A stretch of 64,000 nt of DNA from Nematopogon swammerdamellus. Lineage: Eukaryota > Arthropoda > Insecta > Lepidoptera > Adelidae. The notes beneath the pieces were generated by a model, which worked only from the letters and a program-made list of their open reading frames with translations, was not told the DNA's origin and did not search any database. The stretch covers positions 20,429,349 through 20,493,348 of the forward strand of contig OX336339.1 of the NCBI GenBank assembly GCA_946902875.1, in the 5' to 3' direction. Below are positions 31,730-41,810 of the stretch, piece after piece. How positions within the stretch are numbered: position 1 is the stretch's first letter; the number at the start of each line of letters is the position of its first letter. A program made the position numbers and the translations under genes.

Positions 31730-31790
31730 GGCAGCGTAAGCTTAGTAATAGGCTTCCAAATGCATACGGAACATTAAAAACGCAATATTT
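31572..31790 (+). repeat. ACAG-core repeat, 3' half
   Basis: CTATTACGGTTCAAAAGTTAC, a run of ACAG units at about 31700-31732, GGCAGCGTAAGCTTAGTAAT and ACGGAACATTAAAAAC. The 5' half is missing and replaced by the LINE tail directly upstream. Confidence 0.6.
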
Positions 31791-32340
31791 GCGTCTGGAC
31801 AGATTTAATATTTTTTTTATTTGTTTTCACGTTGTGTATGGGTTAAATAGAAATCAGTATTGTCTGAAATAAGCAATAATATATTTTGAATAAATAAATA
31901 TATAGACTGAAGTAAATTTATCATTTTTGTTAAAATTTTAATCCGAAAAATCTGGCCTATTATAAAATGCAACGTATGTATATCTGCTAAGCCTAGTCGA
32001 ACACGACTGGACCGATTCTTTGCTGACATGATCTGCAATAACCAATGACGTATCATGTATTCTACTAGACCTCTTACCCGGGCAACAGCCTTCGCTCCAC
32101 CGCGGTGGAGTAACCATTACGCGGAAGGACCCTCTTGAGACTAGTAGCTCGCGAGCGACCGAACGCGGCGGACGCGCCGTCCGCGCGCTCGCTGCCGTCC
32201 GTCTGCGGCTCGCATCGCGCCAGTCATTCTTATGCCCGGTTGTGTGTTGCGAATTGCGATATTGCAAAAATCATACCAAAAATATTGGGAAAACTGATGG
32301 CATCTCATTTCATAGGTAAGTATCACTTCATTGTGATCTT
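31791..32340. other. unassigned; includes a GC-rich patch
   Basis: 32085-32235 is markedly GC-rich with many CpGs (GCGGCGGACGCGCCGTCCGC) in an AT-rich background and contains GGACGCGCCGTCC as a palindrome. A regulatory or exonic role is possible but not supported by an ORF with a known domain. Confidence 0.35.
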
Positions 32341-32341
32341 A

Positions 32342-32848
32342 ATATATAAGGTCTTTCAAAATTAGTTAATAGTACGCAAAGGGGGGGTTCTGCATCATAT
32401 AGGGAGTAAAACCTATATAAATTTTTTTGGACCTTGGGCTTTTTTTATGTAAAATGTTTTGTATGTATTTAAATAAAAAAATATGTGGTTGATTTTTATA
32501 GCCTAATCGATTCATTTTCATAACAGTAACAAAAAAGTCTTCATTACCATTTTGATGTAACACGTGTAAGTTGGTAAAAAAAATCAAATTCTTTCTATTC
32601 CATACTAATAAAACTAAAATTGTGGTTTTCACAATTTCTGAAAGAAAGAGATCTATGTGTTGGAAGACTTTTTTGTTCCTGGCATGAAACTGAAACGATT
32701 AAGAAAAGAATTTTTTTTTTACATTTTACATTATTATAATTTTTTTTTTTTGTAAAAAAAAATCTTTGTTCCTCAAAAGTGATTTATTTACGATACAGAA
32801 CCCCCCCTTAGCGTACTATTAACTAATTTTGAAAGACCTTATATATAA
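32342..32848. mobile_element. 507-bp MITE with about 50-bp terminal inverted repeats
   Basis: Left end ATATAAGGTCTTTCAAAATT... AGTTAATAGTACGC and right end the reverse complement, with one difference (GCAAAGGGGGGG against GCTAAGGGGGGG), extending to GGTTCTG. Flanks are TA-rich (TTAATATA / TATATAATAT), as expected of TA target duplication. The interior is A/T-run rich and non-coding. Possibly Tc1/mariner-derived. Confidence 0.85.
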
Positions 32849-33395
32849 TATCTTGTTTTCCATGTGCTTAGAAATATTTGGTTCAACTGGCCAATTAGGG
32901 CTGTCACAACGCTACTTCAATTAGAAAATGTTGTACATTTTATGTATTGACCTAGCATTGCAATAACATAAGCATTATTTAATTAAACAAATAAATTAAA
33001 CGCGCTCATTAGGGCTGCCACATATGAATGATTAGAAATAGAGTTCTGGGATATCATGTATGAAAGTAAATAAATATGTATTAAACCACGTTAAAATATG
33101 AGACTGAATTGACCGCTAATTAGGGGTGTCGCTATTCTTTTTTTTTTTTTAATTAGTAAGTAATTGAGAAATTTTCAAGAAAACATTTTTTTTACAAGGT
33201 TTCCACATCCTTCTAAGGGATCAATACGAGAAAGATGGATAAAAATAGTCCAAGATGATACATTGTTTAAGGGAAAGTGAAAATTTAAATTTGTGTAAAG
33301 TGAAATTTAAATTATTTTGTTTAAGTACGGAGGAAGAGTTATTTTAGTTGTGTTTGTGTGTGTAGTCCAAAGTATACCTAATGGTTTTTTTAGTT
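32849..33395. other. unassigned AT-rich sequence
   Basis: The motif ATTAGGGCTGTCAC/ATTAGGGCTGCCAC/ATTAGGGGTGTCGC occurs at about 32894, 33009 and 33120, hinting at an old degenerate tandem unit of about 110 bp. Confidence 0.4.
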
Positions 33396-33422
33396 ATATA
33401 TATATATATATATATATATATT
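33396..33422. repeat. (TA)n microsatellite
   Basis: TATATATATATATATATATA run followed by a T-run. Confidence 0.9.
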
Positions 33423-33580
33423 TTTTTTATAAATGCTGCACTCTTTATTTTATGTATGTTTGGTTTGGAGATTTTAAGTTTAGTCCAAGGCCAAGACCGC
33501 AGTTAATAAATTCTTTATTATTAAGTTTAGTTTTTTAGATATTATTCTAGTTATTAAGTGTAGGTATTATAAGAATACAA

Positions 33581-33715
33581 AACGGCTTTACTCGCGGTCG
33601 AAATATGAGCTGTGTGGCTCGACGTTTCGGGCCAAACGTATGGCCCATCATCATGAGCACTCTGGCCGAAATGTCGAGCCACACAGCTCGTATTTCGATA
33701 GTGAGTAAAGCCGTT
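33581..33715. repeat. 135-bp foldback (inverted repeat with about 52-bp arms)
   Basis: AACGGCTTTACTCGCGGTCG... GAGCTGTGTGGCTCGACGTTTCGG (33581-33633) is reverse-complemented at 33664-33715 with about six mismatches. The loop contains GGGCCAAACGTATGGCCC, itself a small hairpin, and CATCATCATG. No TSD seen. Confidence 0.8.
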
Positions 33716-33904
33716 GTTACTTCTTAAAATGTCAAATAACCACGATAATTTAAAAACCCATATAAGTTTAGGTATGTATTTCAAGTTATTATAGTTCTGT
33801 ATTTTAAGTTTAAATACATAAAAACGTTTTTTTCGATGAAATTCACTATCTGTTTTCTTCTATAATCCTTTAAAACGTCCCACTGCTAGGCACGGACTCT
33901 GCTC

Positions 33905-34032
33905 ACTAACGTAGGAGGTATTGTTTTTATTGTTGTTGTTTTATTGTTTATTGAGTATTCTTATGGCAGTCATATTGCACTCGAACTTGTCACAATTTGT
34001 TATATCCGGTTCGATTACTCGTACATGGTGAC
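33905..34032 (-). repeat. retroposon 3' end, same family as 13430
   Basis: TTGTTTTATTGTTTATTGAG, ATGGCAGTCATATTGCACTC, AACTTGTCACAATTTGTTAT and CGGTTCGATTAC are the reverse complement of 13525-13620. Confidence 0.6.
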
Positions 34033-34189
34033 CAGTGGAAATCAGAAGCAGTTTACACAAAAATACCTTTCATAGACCAGTGTGCACTAGTTACCTAACT
34101 TTATTTTTCTTCACCGGAGCGATCGTACCTATTCGTTATGAAATGCACGTATATCAATCTTTATCAAGGAAATAAATAAGTACATTAGT

Positions 34190-34255
34190 TAGTGCCCGGG
34201 ATTTGAACCCGCAACTTCTGCATTGAGAAGCGTTACCACTAGACTACGGGCACAA
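34190..34255 (-). tRNA. tRNA-like pseudogene or SINE head
   Basis: Minus strand: GTGCCCGTAGTCTAGTGGTA (acceptor plus A box), CTTCTCAATGCAGAAG (anticodon-like stem, loop one base short), GCGGGTTCAAATCCCGGGCA (T-arm with B box GGTTCAAATCC, then the acceptor). The 3' side is about three bases short for a full T stem plus seven-base acceptor, and the anticodon loop is abnormal. It looks like a tRNA-derived SINE promoter and not a working tRNA. No isotype assigned. Confidence 0.55.
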
Positions 34256-34344
34256 TTAACCATAATACCTACCCGTAAAATAATAAATCGAAAAATATAT
34301 TTTTGGTAGACTAAGTGACAACCCTACGTATTCCAATGCACGTG

Positions 34345-34450
34345 TTGACTGACCGGCCGGGCCGGCCGGGCCGCTAGCCGCTAGTCGCTCGCTAGCTAGC
34401 CCCTCTCCCGCTCGCTTCCCGCCCCGCGCGGCTCAGCGTTCCGCCACCCC
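34345..34450. other. GC-rich patch
   Basis: GACCGGCCGGGCCGGCCGGG, CGCTAGCCGCTAGTCGCTCG, then C-rich sequence. Strongly GC-rich in an AT-rich setting, next to the tRNA-like element. Promoter function is possible but not shown. Confidence 0.4.
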
Positions 34451-34792
34451 GCTACCTTACCTCATACCTCAGTTATTGGCCGTCATTTCTCTGTATTCTT
34501 TCTTCGTAGTGCTCACTCTATACATAAAATCTCTTTGGCAATAACAATAAAATTGCTTACAAAATCGTTTCTTTTCTATTGACTTATTGAATTTGTTTTA
34601 TGCCACCTGACATAACCTCTTGTCAGGAACATGAAGTAGGTACCATGTAACCGCTTTCCTTATCTATACACACATACACCCTGACACCCTCACACACACA
34701 CGTATACGCTACACTACAGTCATATATTTGATCTAATATTACATATGTTTGAAATTTTATGTTTATTTTTTTTACCTATATATTTATACGTG

Positions 34793-35708
34793 GGGCACAC
34801 TGAAAGTTTCCGGAATTAATAAGAATAAAATACTATTAAAGGTCAAAAATGAATTTATTGTTTCTCAAAATATTCTCCCTTTGCGTAAATGCACTTTTTC
34901 ATACGATTAAACCAATTTTGAAAACTTTTGTGCCACTCCTTCGTGGTGACCTCAGAAACGTGTTTTTCATATTCTTCGACAGCCTCTTCTGGTGATGAAA
35001 ATCGTTGACCGCGTAATTGGTTCTTAATTTTTGGGAACAGAAAAAAGTCACAAGGTGCCGTCACCTGTTACTATGTCCCACACCAAATTTGAGGCGCCTT
35101 TGTTGAATCTGGTAAGCATGGCATTGCACCAAGTGACGCGGTGCGTTTTTTGAGCCTCGGTCAAATTGTGTGGGATCCACCGCGAGCACAGCTTTCTCAC
35201 ACCCAAATGTTTGTGTAGGATTGATTGTATTTGACTCATGCCTATGTCTAAGGATGCCCGAATCTCATGGTAGGTCACATGCCTGTCTGTTTCGATCATA
35301 CGGCGCACAGCATCGATGTTTTTGTTGTTCACAGCGGTGAACGGGCGACCATCCCGAGATTCGTCACTGAGATTGACACGACCGCGCTTGAATTCTGCAA
35401 ACCAGCAATAAATAGTCGTCTTGCATGGTGCTTCATCGCCAAAAGCAGATTCAAGCCGAGCGAGGCTCTGATGAGCTGTAAAATTACACTTAAAATCGTA
35501 GAAAATCATACCACGAAAATTTTCCCGGGTTAAATTTATGTTAATGTAGACACGCAATTTTTAAAATGGCGCCACAATGGAAAAACAATTGACAGTCAGA
35601 TGAAACAATCTGCATTCTACAGCCAAAGAGTTCCATTTTCAAATGTTGTAATTACTTTTTAAATATTGTTTATGTAAGTGGCCAATTCCGGAAACTTTTA
35701 GTGTGCCC
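34793..35708 (-). mobile_element. internally deleted mariner element
   Basis: Terminal inverted repeats GGGCACACTGAAAGTTTCCG (34793) and GGGCACACTAAAAGTTTCCG (minus, from 35708) match over about 25 bp with one difference. TA follows the right end at 35709-35710; the left flank has lost an adjacent TA. Total length is about 916 bp, against about 1.3 kb for complete mariners, because the middle of the transposase gene is gone. The ends look recognisable by a related active transposase, so it may have been mobile as a passenger. Confidence 0.88.
34855..35557 (-). pseudogene. mariner transposase, central catalytic part deleted
   Basis: Upstream frame (35557 to 35048): GDEAPCKTTIYCWFAEFKRG, DGRPFTAVNNKNIDAV, HLGVRKLCSRWIPHNLTEAQ, then IVTGD followed by G in place of E, and a stop. 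The N-terminal DNA-binding helix-turn-helix region and the first catalytic Asp (in TGD) are thus present. The other frame (35064 to 34855) resumes at APCDFFLFPKIKNQLRGQRF and runs through WFNRMKKCIYAKGEYFEKQ. The stretch holding the second and third catalytic acidic residues (up to the usual SPDL) is missing and the join is out of frame. About 235 of roughly 345 residues remain; no active enzyme can be made. Confidence 0.9.
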
Positions 35709-35789
35709 TATGTATATATGTCAAAATTGTTGCTCTAGTTGTAAGTACTTATATTTTAAAAAGTGATATACGTTTTTATTGGCTTCTAT

Positions 35790-35912
35790 TTCCGTATCCT
35801 TTGTACAGACCCTATTACTAAGGCTACGCCGTCTGTCTGTCTGTCTGTCCGTCTGTCCGAGGGCTGTATCTCTTGAACCGTAGTAGCCCTTCGAAAATTT
35901 TGACAATAAAAT
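35790..35912 (-). repeat. ACAG-core repeat, terminal fragment
   Basis: CCCTATTACTAAGGCTACGC, GTCTGTCTGTCTGTCCGTCTG, GGGCTGTATCTCTTGAACCG. The remainder is absent. Confidence 0.65.
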
Positions 35913-36460
35913 ATCTACCTATATGATGCCTATGTGTCTTTATTGTAAACCAATATATTACGCGTAAATAAATCCAGAAAGCGCTTTTCTATATTTAGGT
36001 TAATACGTAAACCCTTTCACTACCAGTAATGCACGCTTGGAAAACAATTTTTAAGTGCCCCAGTAAGATCTGAGGAAGATAGTAAAATTGGACGCACTTT
36101 TTGCCGGAGTCCTTCATCTTTTTTCAGGAGTCCTCAACCTTTTTACAGGAGTGTTCAAGAGGATTTGTATAACGACGTGACGCTATGTGGCCTCGATTCC
36201 TTTGAAGTTATATCTGAAGTGGAAACTACTTTGCGTGTGAGATATCTCGCCGATATATTTTACAAAGGTGCATGATATATAGTATAGAGAAAATAATATG
36301 CTTTGAAGCATGAGTAGGTATTCCTTTGGGCAATAAGGCCGCCTTTTGTCAATTTTTATTGTGTAAGAAAGTACGAGTATTTGTCATTTAATTTCATGCA
36401 AAAGAGAGAGTTATTTTCCATTCAGAGATAGCATCTCGTAAGAATACGTGAAAATCACCT
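35913..36460. other. unassigned sequence
   Basis: A short local repeat CAGGAGT(C/G)(C/T)TCAA occurs near 36125 and 36147. No gene seen. Confidence 0.35.
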
Positions 36461-36461
36461 T

Positions 36462-36722
36462 TTCTAGGTTTCCGTGGCCATAAGGAAGTCTATTATTAAG
36501 CCTACGCCGTCTGTCTATCCGTCTGTCCGTCCGAGGGCTGTAATCTTTTGAACATAGGTAATACGTAGCCGGTTGAAATTTGTACGTACGGTTGAAAGTT
36601 GAACACAGAAGGTGTTATTAAGGCGGGTATACTCAGAAATAATAAAAAACAACAAAAAGTAAAATAACGGAGGTCCTCATACAAGAACGCGTTTTGCCAA
36701 GTTTTTTTGTTTTTGCTCAATA
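36462..36722 (-). repeat. ACAG-core repeat
   Basis: TTTCTAGGTTTCCGTGGCC, AGCCTACGCCGTCTGTCTAT, GGTAATACGTAGCCGGTTGA and a middle part to TACAAGAACGCGTTTTG. The far end is missing at the junction with the RTE fragment. Confidence 0.65.
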
Positions 36723-36732
36723 GTAAAAATGA

Positions 36733-36990
36733 TTAGTCAGTCAGTGTGCAAGCGTCCACTGCTGGACATACGCCTCTCCAATTTTCCTCCAGTTCGAGGC
36801 CATCAGCGGTACGGAACGACTGCTTTCCTCCGACGTACTTGATGTCGTCGTCCCACCTGGCGAATGGTCTTCCCACACTCCGTTTTCTTGTCCACGACCG
36901 CCAGTATAGGACACGATTACTCCAACGGTCGTCGTCTCTTCGGCTGATGTGCCCAGCCCACTGCCACTTGAGCTTGGCCAACCGGAGTCA
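36733..36990 (-). pseudogene. RTE LINE polymerase, C-terminal fragment
   Basis: Minus strand is open over MAKLKWQWAGHISRRDDDRW, RKRSVGRPFARWDDDIKYVG, NWRGVCPAVDACTLTD and stop. This is the terminal part of an RTE-type polyprotein. It differs at the end (DACTLTD) from the copy at 6048 (QQWTDTG), so at least two RTE subfamilies contributed. No catalytic region. Confidence 0.82.
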
Positions 36991-37131
36991 AATTTGAATA
37001 ACATCTAAAAGAACTGGCATCCAACATGTCATACCTATGCTAATAATAGTTACATGTTGCTTTCCATTGGGAGAAACAGCAATGTCAATTTAAAATTAAG
37101 AAATATAATTTAAAATCATCCAAATAGCCGT

Positions 37132-37695
37132 TTGAGTAGTTTTAATAAAATTGTCTTGCCAACTGTACTTCCATTTTCAATGCCCCTACTTAACGTTTTT
37201 TTTCCTGAAATATTTCCTCACTGCATCCGGTCACTATATCTAGTTGTTCACTACATCCAGTTGTTCACTGCATCCAATTGTTCATCACATTCACTGCATC
37301 CAATTGTTCCCCGCATCCAGTTGTGCACTATATCCAGTTGTTCACTACATGCAGTTGTTCACTTCATCCAATCACACTTATTCCATCTAATCACTCATCC
37401 ACCATCTGACTGCATAGTCACACCAGGAGACCAGGTGGGCATGGGACCCTGCCTGCAACTGGCTAGGCTACACCAGTGCCCCACTGCACTGCGGCTCGCG
37501 CAGATGACCTCGAGGGATGGTGAAAGTGAATCGATGCAAGTCCCTGCCCTCTCTTATCTTGCCATTTCACTCTTGTGCTTTACTGCTGGATATAAACTTC
37601 ATTCTTTAACTTCCGTTCTTGTTGCAGGCAAATTCACACTCATATTTACACATTTGAATACAAACAAACGAGGTGTTAGGAAAAAATGCTTTTGA
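37132..37695 (+). repeat. 18-bp minisatellite inside a 187-codon ORF
   Basis: From about 37221 to 37405 imperfect units like CATCCAGTTGTTCACTAC (18 bp) recur roughly ten times. Since 18 is divisible by three, the frame stays open and produces a Ser/His/Ile-rich peptide without any domain I recognise. The rest of the ORF (37410-37695) is unlike any family known to me. I treat it as a repeat-driven ORF; a real short gene cannot be excluded. Confidence 0.6.
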
Positions 37696-38160
37696 AAAAG
37701 TTTTTCGCGAAACATTTGAATCTAGTGCCTAGGGAAAGAAAGCAACTGTTCGAGTGAATTCGCTTTGTTAGCCTGAGAAACGAAATAAAACTTAGTCTCG
37801 AAGATATCCAAATTTCTCATTTTTTTTCTGCTAAACTAATATACTTTACATACATTTAATTAAGCTGTGTTCCGACAAGTTTAGCAAAGCATTACAACTA
37901 GGAAAAATAATGTATCTCTCGTAATTAGTGTATTAAATAAATCCCCGCTATATTGCCATCCAAGCGACTAGCTATCCAGTATTAAAATAAAATCGTAGTA
38001 AAAACTCTCTACGCCCTGACAACATGGTCCTAATATCTCAAAGTTCACAAGCCGTGGTACCAACCAGGCTAGCATAAAAGCAGTCCATACATTCATTCCA
38101 TACGTTGACCACTCGCCTGGAATATTAGAAGTCGCCACAAAGAAAGGTCACTCTCTCAAC
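37696..38160. other. unassigned sequence
   Basis: No coding or repeat signal supported. Confidence 0.3.
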
Positions 38161-38164
38161 TTTC

Positions 38165-38241
38165 GTTTTTAGGTTTCCGTACCCCATACGGAAGACTATT
38201 GCTGAGCCTAAAACGTCTGTTTGTCTGTTTGTCTGCCTGTC

Positions 38242-38274
<33 letters not shown>

Positions 38275-38508
38275 ATCTGTCCGTCGGTCCGTCTGTTCGT
38301 CCGATGGCTGTATATTTGGAACCATTATAGCTAGCCAGTTGAAATGTTCACAGAATGTGTTATATTGGCGGATATAACAACAAATAATAAACAATTACAA
38401 CAACGTTAAAAATTAAGGCCTATAGAATAATCGTGTCTTTTCAACGTTTTTATTGTGTAGCGGAAACTTCGGTGGGCGGGTCGGACTCGAACTTGGCCGG
38501 TTTTATAA
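38165..38508 (-). repeat. ACAG-core interspersed repeat, complete, long GTCT run
   Basis: TTTTTAGGTTTCCGTACCCC, a GTCT/GTCC run at about 38216-38300, AGCTAGCCAGTTGAAATGTT, ATATTGGCGGATATAACAAC and GGGTCGGACTCGAACTTGGC, ending CCGGTTTTA. The overlapping 89-codon minus ORF (TDRRTDRQTDRQT) is a product of the tetranucleotide run. Confidence 0.75.
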
Positions 38509-39855
38509 GTAGTCGTTTGTAAATATATCACATTGCATTAATGAAAACCGAATATTAATCTATTAAGCTGTTCGAGATATACTCGTACAATAATCAAATG
38601 TGTAGCTGATTAGAATGATTAGATGATTTGGTCTTGGTAGAAACTGTATTTTCTCTCTACATCGCAATATACGTACGAGTAGATATAAATAAATGAAGAA
38701 GTAATAGGGGAGTCTACTCGTTCGACGGTGGGTATGAAGTGCTTTCGTCAAGTTCAGAACCGAAACGAAAAAAATCCTATACTCGCCACGGCGCTTTCGT
38801 CATTGTATGATATCTGACTTAATGGCTCCCCTACCTGACTCCCCCCGCCTTCGTAAACGAAAACATATATACCTAGCTGGAGAAGTTTGAAAGTATTACT
38901 ATAATTATTAACTACATATTGATTAAATTGTGTAGTTCATTATACTTACATCAATATGTGTTGTGTTGTACATTTAGGATAATAACAGTTCTAAAAAAAC
39001 TCTATATCGTATTATTTTTCCTATGGCACAAAACCACTCCCAGTGCGATCCCATGACAGTAGATTTGCTGATTGTTGTCGGGCTGTCTAGTCTGTTAATG
39101 CGACGTTGTAGGTCCCCTTTTGTTTGTAGGTTCAAGGATTCGGGAAGCACATTCTATATCGAGTGTCCGAGCAGTGAGTAGCGACATAGACCACGATCGG
39201 GAGGGTCACGTGGTGTGGAGGTTTTAGAAGTAAAAGCGACGCCGAGCTATTCAATAGAATTCTGCTGTCGTAGCACTTATTTAAAATTGCTCAGAATACA
39301 GTGGACATGACCGTTTTTGTATTTTTTTTGCCTATGACATACTTTAGTACGGCACTAATGATTTTTTTATTTAATAATTTTAAATTTCGCTGCTGTGTCT
39401 AAATCCAGGTCGTAAGTAGTGTTTGATTTTTATATAGTGTAGGCTCTGTAGGACTGTAGGCTCCCCGCAATGTTTTCCTTTACAGGAGTAGTGGGTACGA
39501 TGCACTGATTTTTTGTATCAATGGCTACCTCCTTGACTAGATTAGCGCGAAAAATCATGGGTCCCTAAAGTTTTTTTTTATCTCCTCCCATTACAAAGCA
39601 ATCAACTCCTTGCCCCCATTCCCACAACATGAAATTTCTTTTAGATTTGGGAAAATTAAATGTCTTATTTTATCTATAAGGATATAGCCAGTACGATTTA
39701 TGAATTAGAGAGCTATGACGTTAACACGAAAAGGTTGGTATGTCTAAAACAATTTTTTTTTAAATACGGAAACTTGTAAACACGTACACAACTAATAAAA
39801 CCACGCTCAGTAGTGTACTACAAGGCGAATAAAAAGTGGTCGTCGATTTGATTAA
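38509..39855. other. unassigned region
   Basis: No gene recognised in 1.3 kb. The text at 39060-39245 (TCACGTGGTGTGGAGGTTTTAG, GCGACGCCGAGC) may be repeat-derived but has no second copy here. Confidence 0.35.
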
Positions 39856-39856
39856 T

Positions 39857-40191
39857 TAATTATTATAATTATACACCACTGCAACTGTAAGCAGAGTAAT
39901 CGGTGTTGCGCTACAAGTATTCTGGAAAATTACAGCACAACGCCGACCACCACGTTTAGCAAAGTATTCGGACAAGATAACTCGGATCAAACAGCAAGTA
40001 AGGCGTGAAGGCCTACCTGCTGCGTGACGCAGTGGAAACACCGTGCCAAGGTGAGAGGTGGCTAGCCTGTCGCCCTTATGCGCGGCATCTTGTCCTTATC
40101 CCTTAGTTTCCCTTTACGACATGCACGGAGAGAGATGCAGTGGGGCTATTCTTATTAAGTACCGGCCCGACACAGTAATTATTATAATTAT
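39857..40191 (-). mobile_element. SINE type II with 16-bp target site duplication
   Basis: The element (39873-40175) is on the minus strand: GTGTCGGGCCGGTACTTAAT head, GCATCTCTCTCCGTGCATGT, CCTTGGCACGGTGTTTCCAC, GCTGTTTGATCCGAGTTATC, CAGAGT-like body and TTACTCTGCTTACAGTTGC at its 3' side. TAATTATTATAATTAT occurs at 39857-39872 and 40176-40191, an exact target duplication. It shares its head with type I SINEs but has a different body. Non-coding. Confidence 0.85.
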
Positions 40192-40478
40192 TTTATTAAA
40201 GGCATTTGTTGAAGTAATACTTCAAAAAAATGCAACAATACAACTCGACTATTCTTTCCCCACTCTCCCGGCTCCACTGATGCGGTCCGCAGATGAGGCG
40301 GACGGGCGATTGCAAATTATAAAGCGCCCGCCCTCCTCGCCGCGCCCGGCGCCCGCCCTCGCCCCCGCCCACCGCATTCTACGGATTAATGAATTGAAGG
40401 CCCTGCTGCAATGATGGTATAGGTAGCGTTTTTATGGTTTCTCGGCCGGGCACGCTGCCAAGGACGATTACAATATTG
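40192..40478. other. GC-rich patch
   Basis: 40265-40385 is very GC-rich (GGCGGACGGGCGATTG, CCTCCTCGCCGCGCCCGGCG, CCCGCCCTCGCCCCCGCCC) with AAATTATAAAG at 40314 resembling a TATA element. This could be an insect promoter region, but no downstream gene is evident. Confidence 0.3.
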
Positions 40479-40479
40479 G

Positions 40480-40735
40480 TCATGTGTCTGTCTGTTTGTC
40501 TGTCATATATGTTGGCTTCTGACGGCTTAAAGATGAATAGGTACTAATTTGTCCCCCAAAATTGACCCTCACAATCGAAATTCGTTCATTTACGCTACAC
40601 GTTCGTGATTGGGTCATCAAACTCTATATAATGTACCGAATGTCAAGTTTTTTTCCGTCCGAGTTTCATCAAGATTCAAATTGTTTTCCCCTTTTGGGGT
40701 GTGGAGTGGAACCCTCAAAGTGTACATATTTTTCG
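40480..40735 (+). repeat. ACAG-core-related repeat, variant B
   Basis: GTCTGTCTGTTTGTCTGTCA, TTGTCCCCCAAAATTGA and CGTGATTGGGTCATCAAACT match, inverted, the repeat at 16612-16936. Confidence 0.5.
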
Positions 40736-40754
40736 TCTAACTAAATAAATCGAT

Positions 40755-40920
40755 GGCCGCATAGCAGCCTCGGTTGTGTTCTCCTCTAGTCCAGTACATC
40801 CAGCAATCCAGGGAAGTCTCCGGTATGGCACCTACCTTCTCGGAGGTGATATTGCCTGGTCGGAGCATGCGCTTTGGCCCCTCCGACTCAGCCACCCATA
40901 CCGGATTACATAAAAAAAAA
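40755..40920 (+). repeat. retroposon 3' end (CTCCGGTATGGCACC family)
   Basis: TCCTCTAGTCCAGTACATCC, AGTCTCCGGTATGGCACCTA, CTTCTCGGAGGTGATATTG, GCGCTTTGGCCCCTCCGACT and CATACCGGATTACATAAAAA. Shared with 43497-43622 and 62375-62475. Probably a LINE 3' UTR with an A tail. Confidence 0.6.
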
Positions 40921-40934
40921 TTATTAGATTTATT

Positions 40935-41040
40935 TTTGGTTTTTAAGGTTCCATACCTCAAAAGAAGAAAAAAAACGGAACCCTTATAGGATCACTCTCG
41001 TGTCTGTCTGTCCGTCTGTCACAGCTTATTTTTTTGCTTA
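40935..41040 (-). repeat. GTCTGTC-containing repeat (GGAACCCTTATAGGATCA family)
   Basis: AAGGTTCCATACCTCAAAAG, ACGGAACCCTTATAGGATCA, CTCTCGTGTCTGTCTGTCCG. The same sequence is at 43392-43492, again directly next to a CTCCGGTATGG 3' end, although in the other order. Confidence 0.6.
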
Positions 41041-41384
41041 ATTCGTACTTAGACCGTTTCTGCAGGAAACGCTTCTATAACGGAGCCCCACAGCTTCAGC
41101 CGTGACTGGCCAAACTGACTCTTCGGTTCGGAAACTTTTATGATAATTGCTTTTGAATTGATTCTGAGAGCGTTACATTTTAGTACGCAGTCGTTTGGCT
41201 GGAGAATAAGATCAGCATCTGATTCTGCAGAAAATATTTTTTGAAACATCTCTTAAGCATTTAAATTGGTCACCGAAAAGTTGGCTAGTTAATACCTTAC
41301 ACGGTTAATACCTTATCATGGCATTAATCATGTGCCAATTTCCCATATTAAATAGGTGTTCAATAAAGATAATTATTCTTATAC
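41041..41384. other. unassigned sequence
   Basis: No coding or repeat signal supported. Confidence 0.3.
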
Positions 41385-41500
41385 TTATTGAACATACGTA
41401 GCGTCACGCCTGTTTCCCAATGGGGTAGGCAGTGTCCACATGTCACGGTTCTCCCTCACACACCACTGACGCCTCTTCCACGCTAGTTATGTTCTTACTA
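41385..41500 (+). repeat. GGGGTAGGCAG interspersed repeat
   Basis: CGTCACGCCTGTTTCCCAATGGGGTAGGCAGTGTCCACA belongs with 5135, 23385 and 42890. A single degenerate satellite core (GAGCGAGGCCGAAG) follows at 41531. Confidence 0.55.
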
Positions 41501-41810
41501 GTACACTTTTTCGAAACCATTAAAGTACTAAGAGCGAGGCCGAAGTCAGTCACTTTCAGTAATATCTAGGTTTTGTAGAATTGTGTCCCTAGAAACGGCC
41601 GGCAAATTCTGCACAGGAACTAATGGCGAACAAGTATGGACCTGACTTAAAGAAATATAAATATGAGGCGTAAGAATTCTTCCAGCCACTTTGGTAAATG
41701 AACAAATATAAAATGAAAACATTTATTGAGCACGCCCCTCTTGAAGATGTCAGACTTTCGCGACTTTCTCGTGTCGGCCACCAAAGTAGTATGTCACCCT
41801 TCTCCTACGG

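Noticed and set aside
34190..34255. Functional tRNA gene
   Set aside because: The anticodon loop is one base short and the T-stem/acceptor side is about three bases short, so it is better explained as a SINE head or pseudogene.
35267..35533. Plus-strand 88-codon ORF
   Set aside because: It is antisense to the mariner transposase and only mirrors its codon pattern.
38125..38394. Protein with TDRQTDRQTDRQ tract
   Set aside because: Direct translation of the GTCT tetranucleotide run of an ACAG-core repeat.
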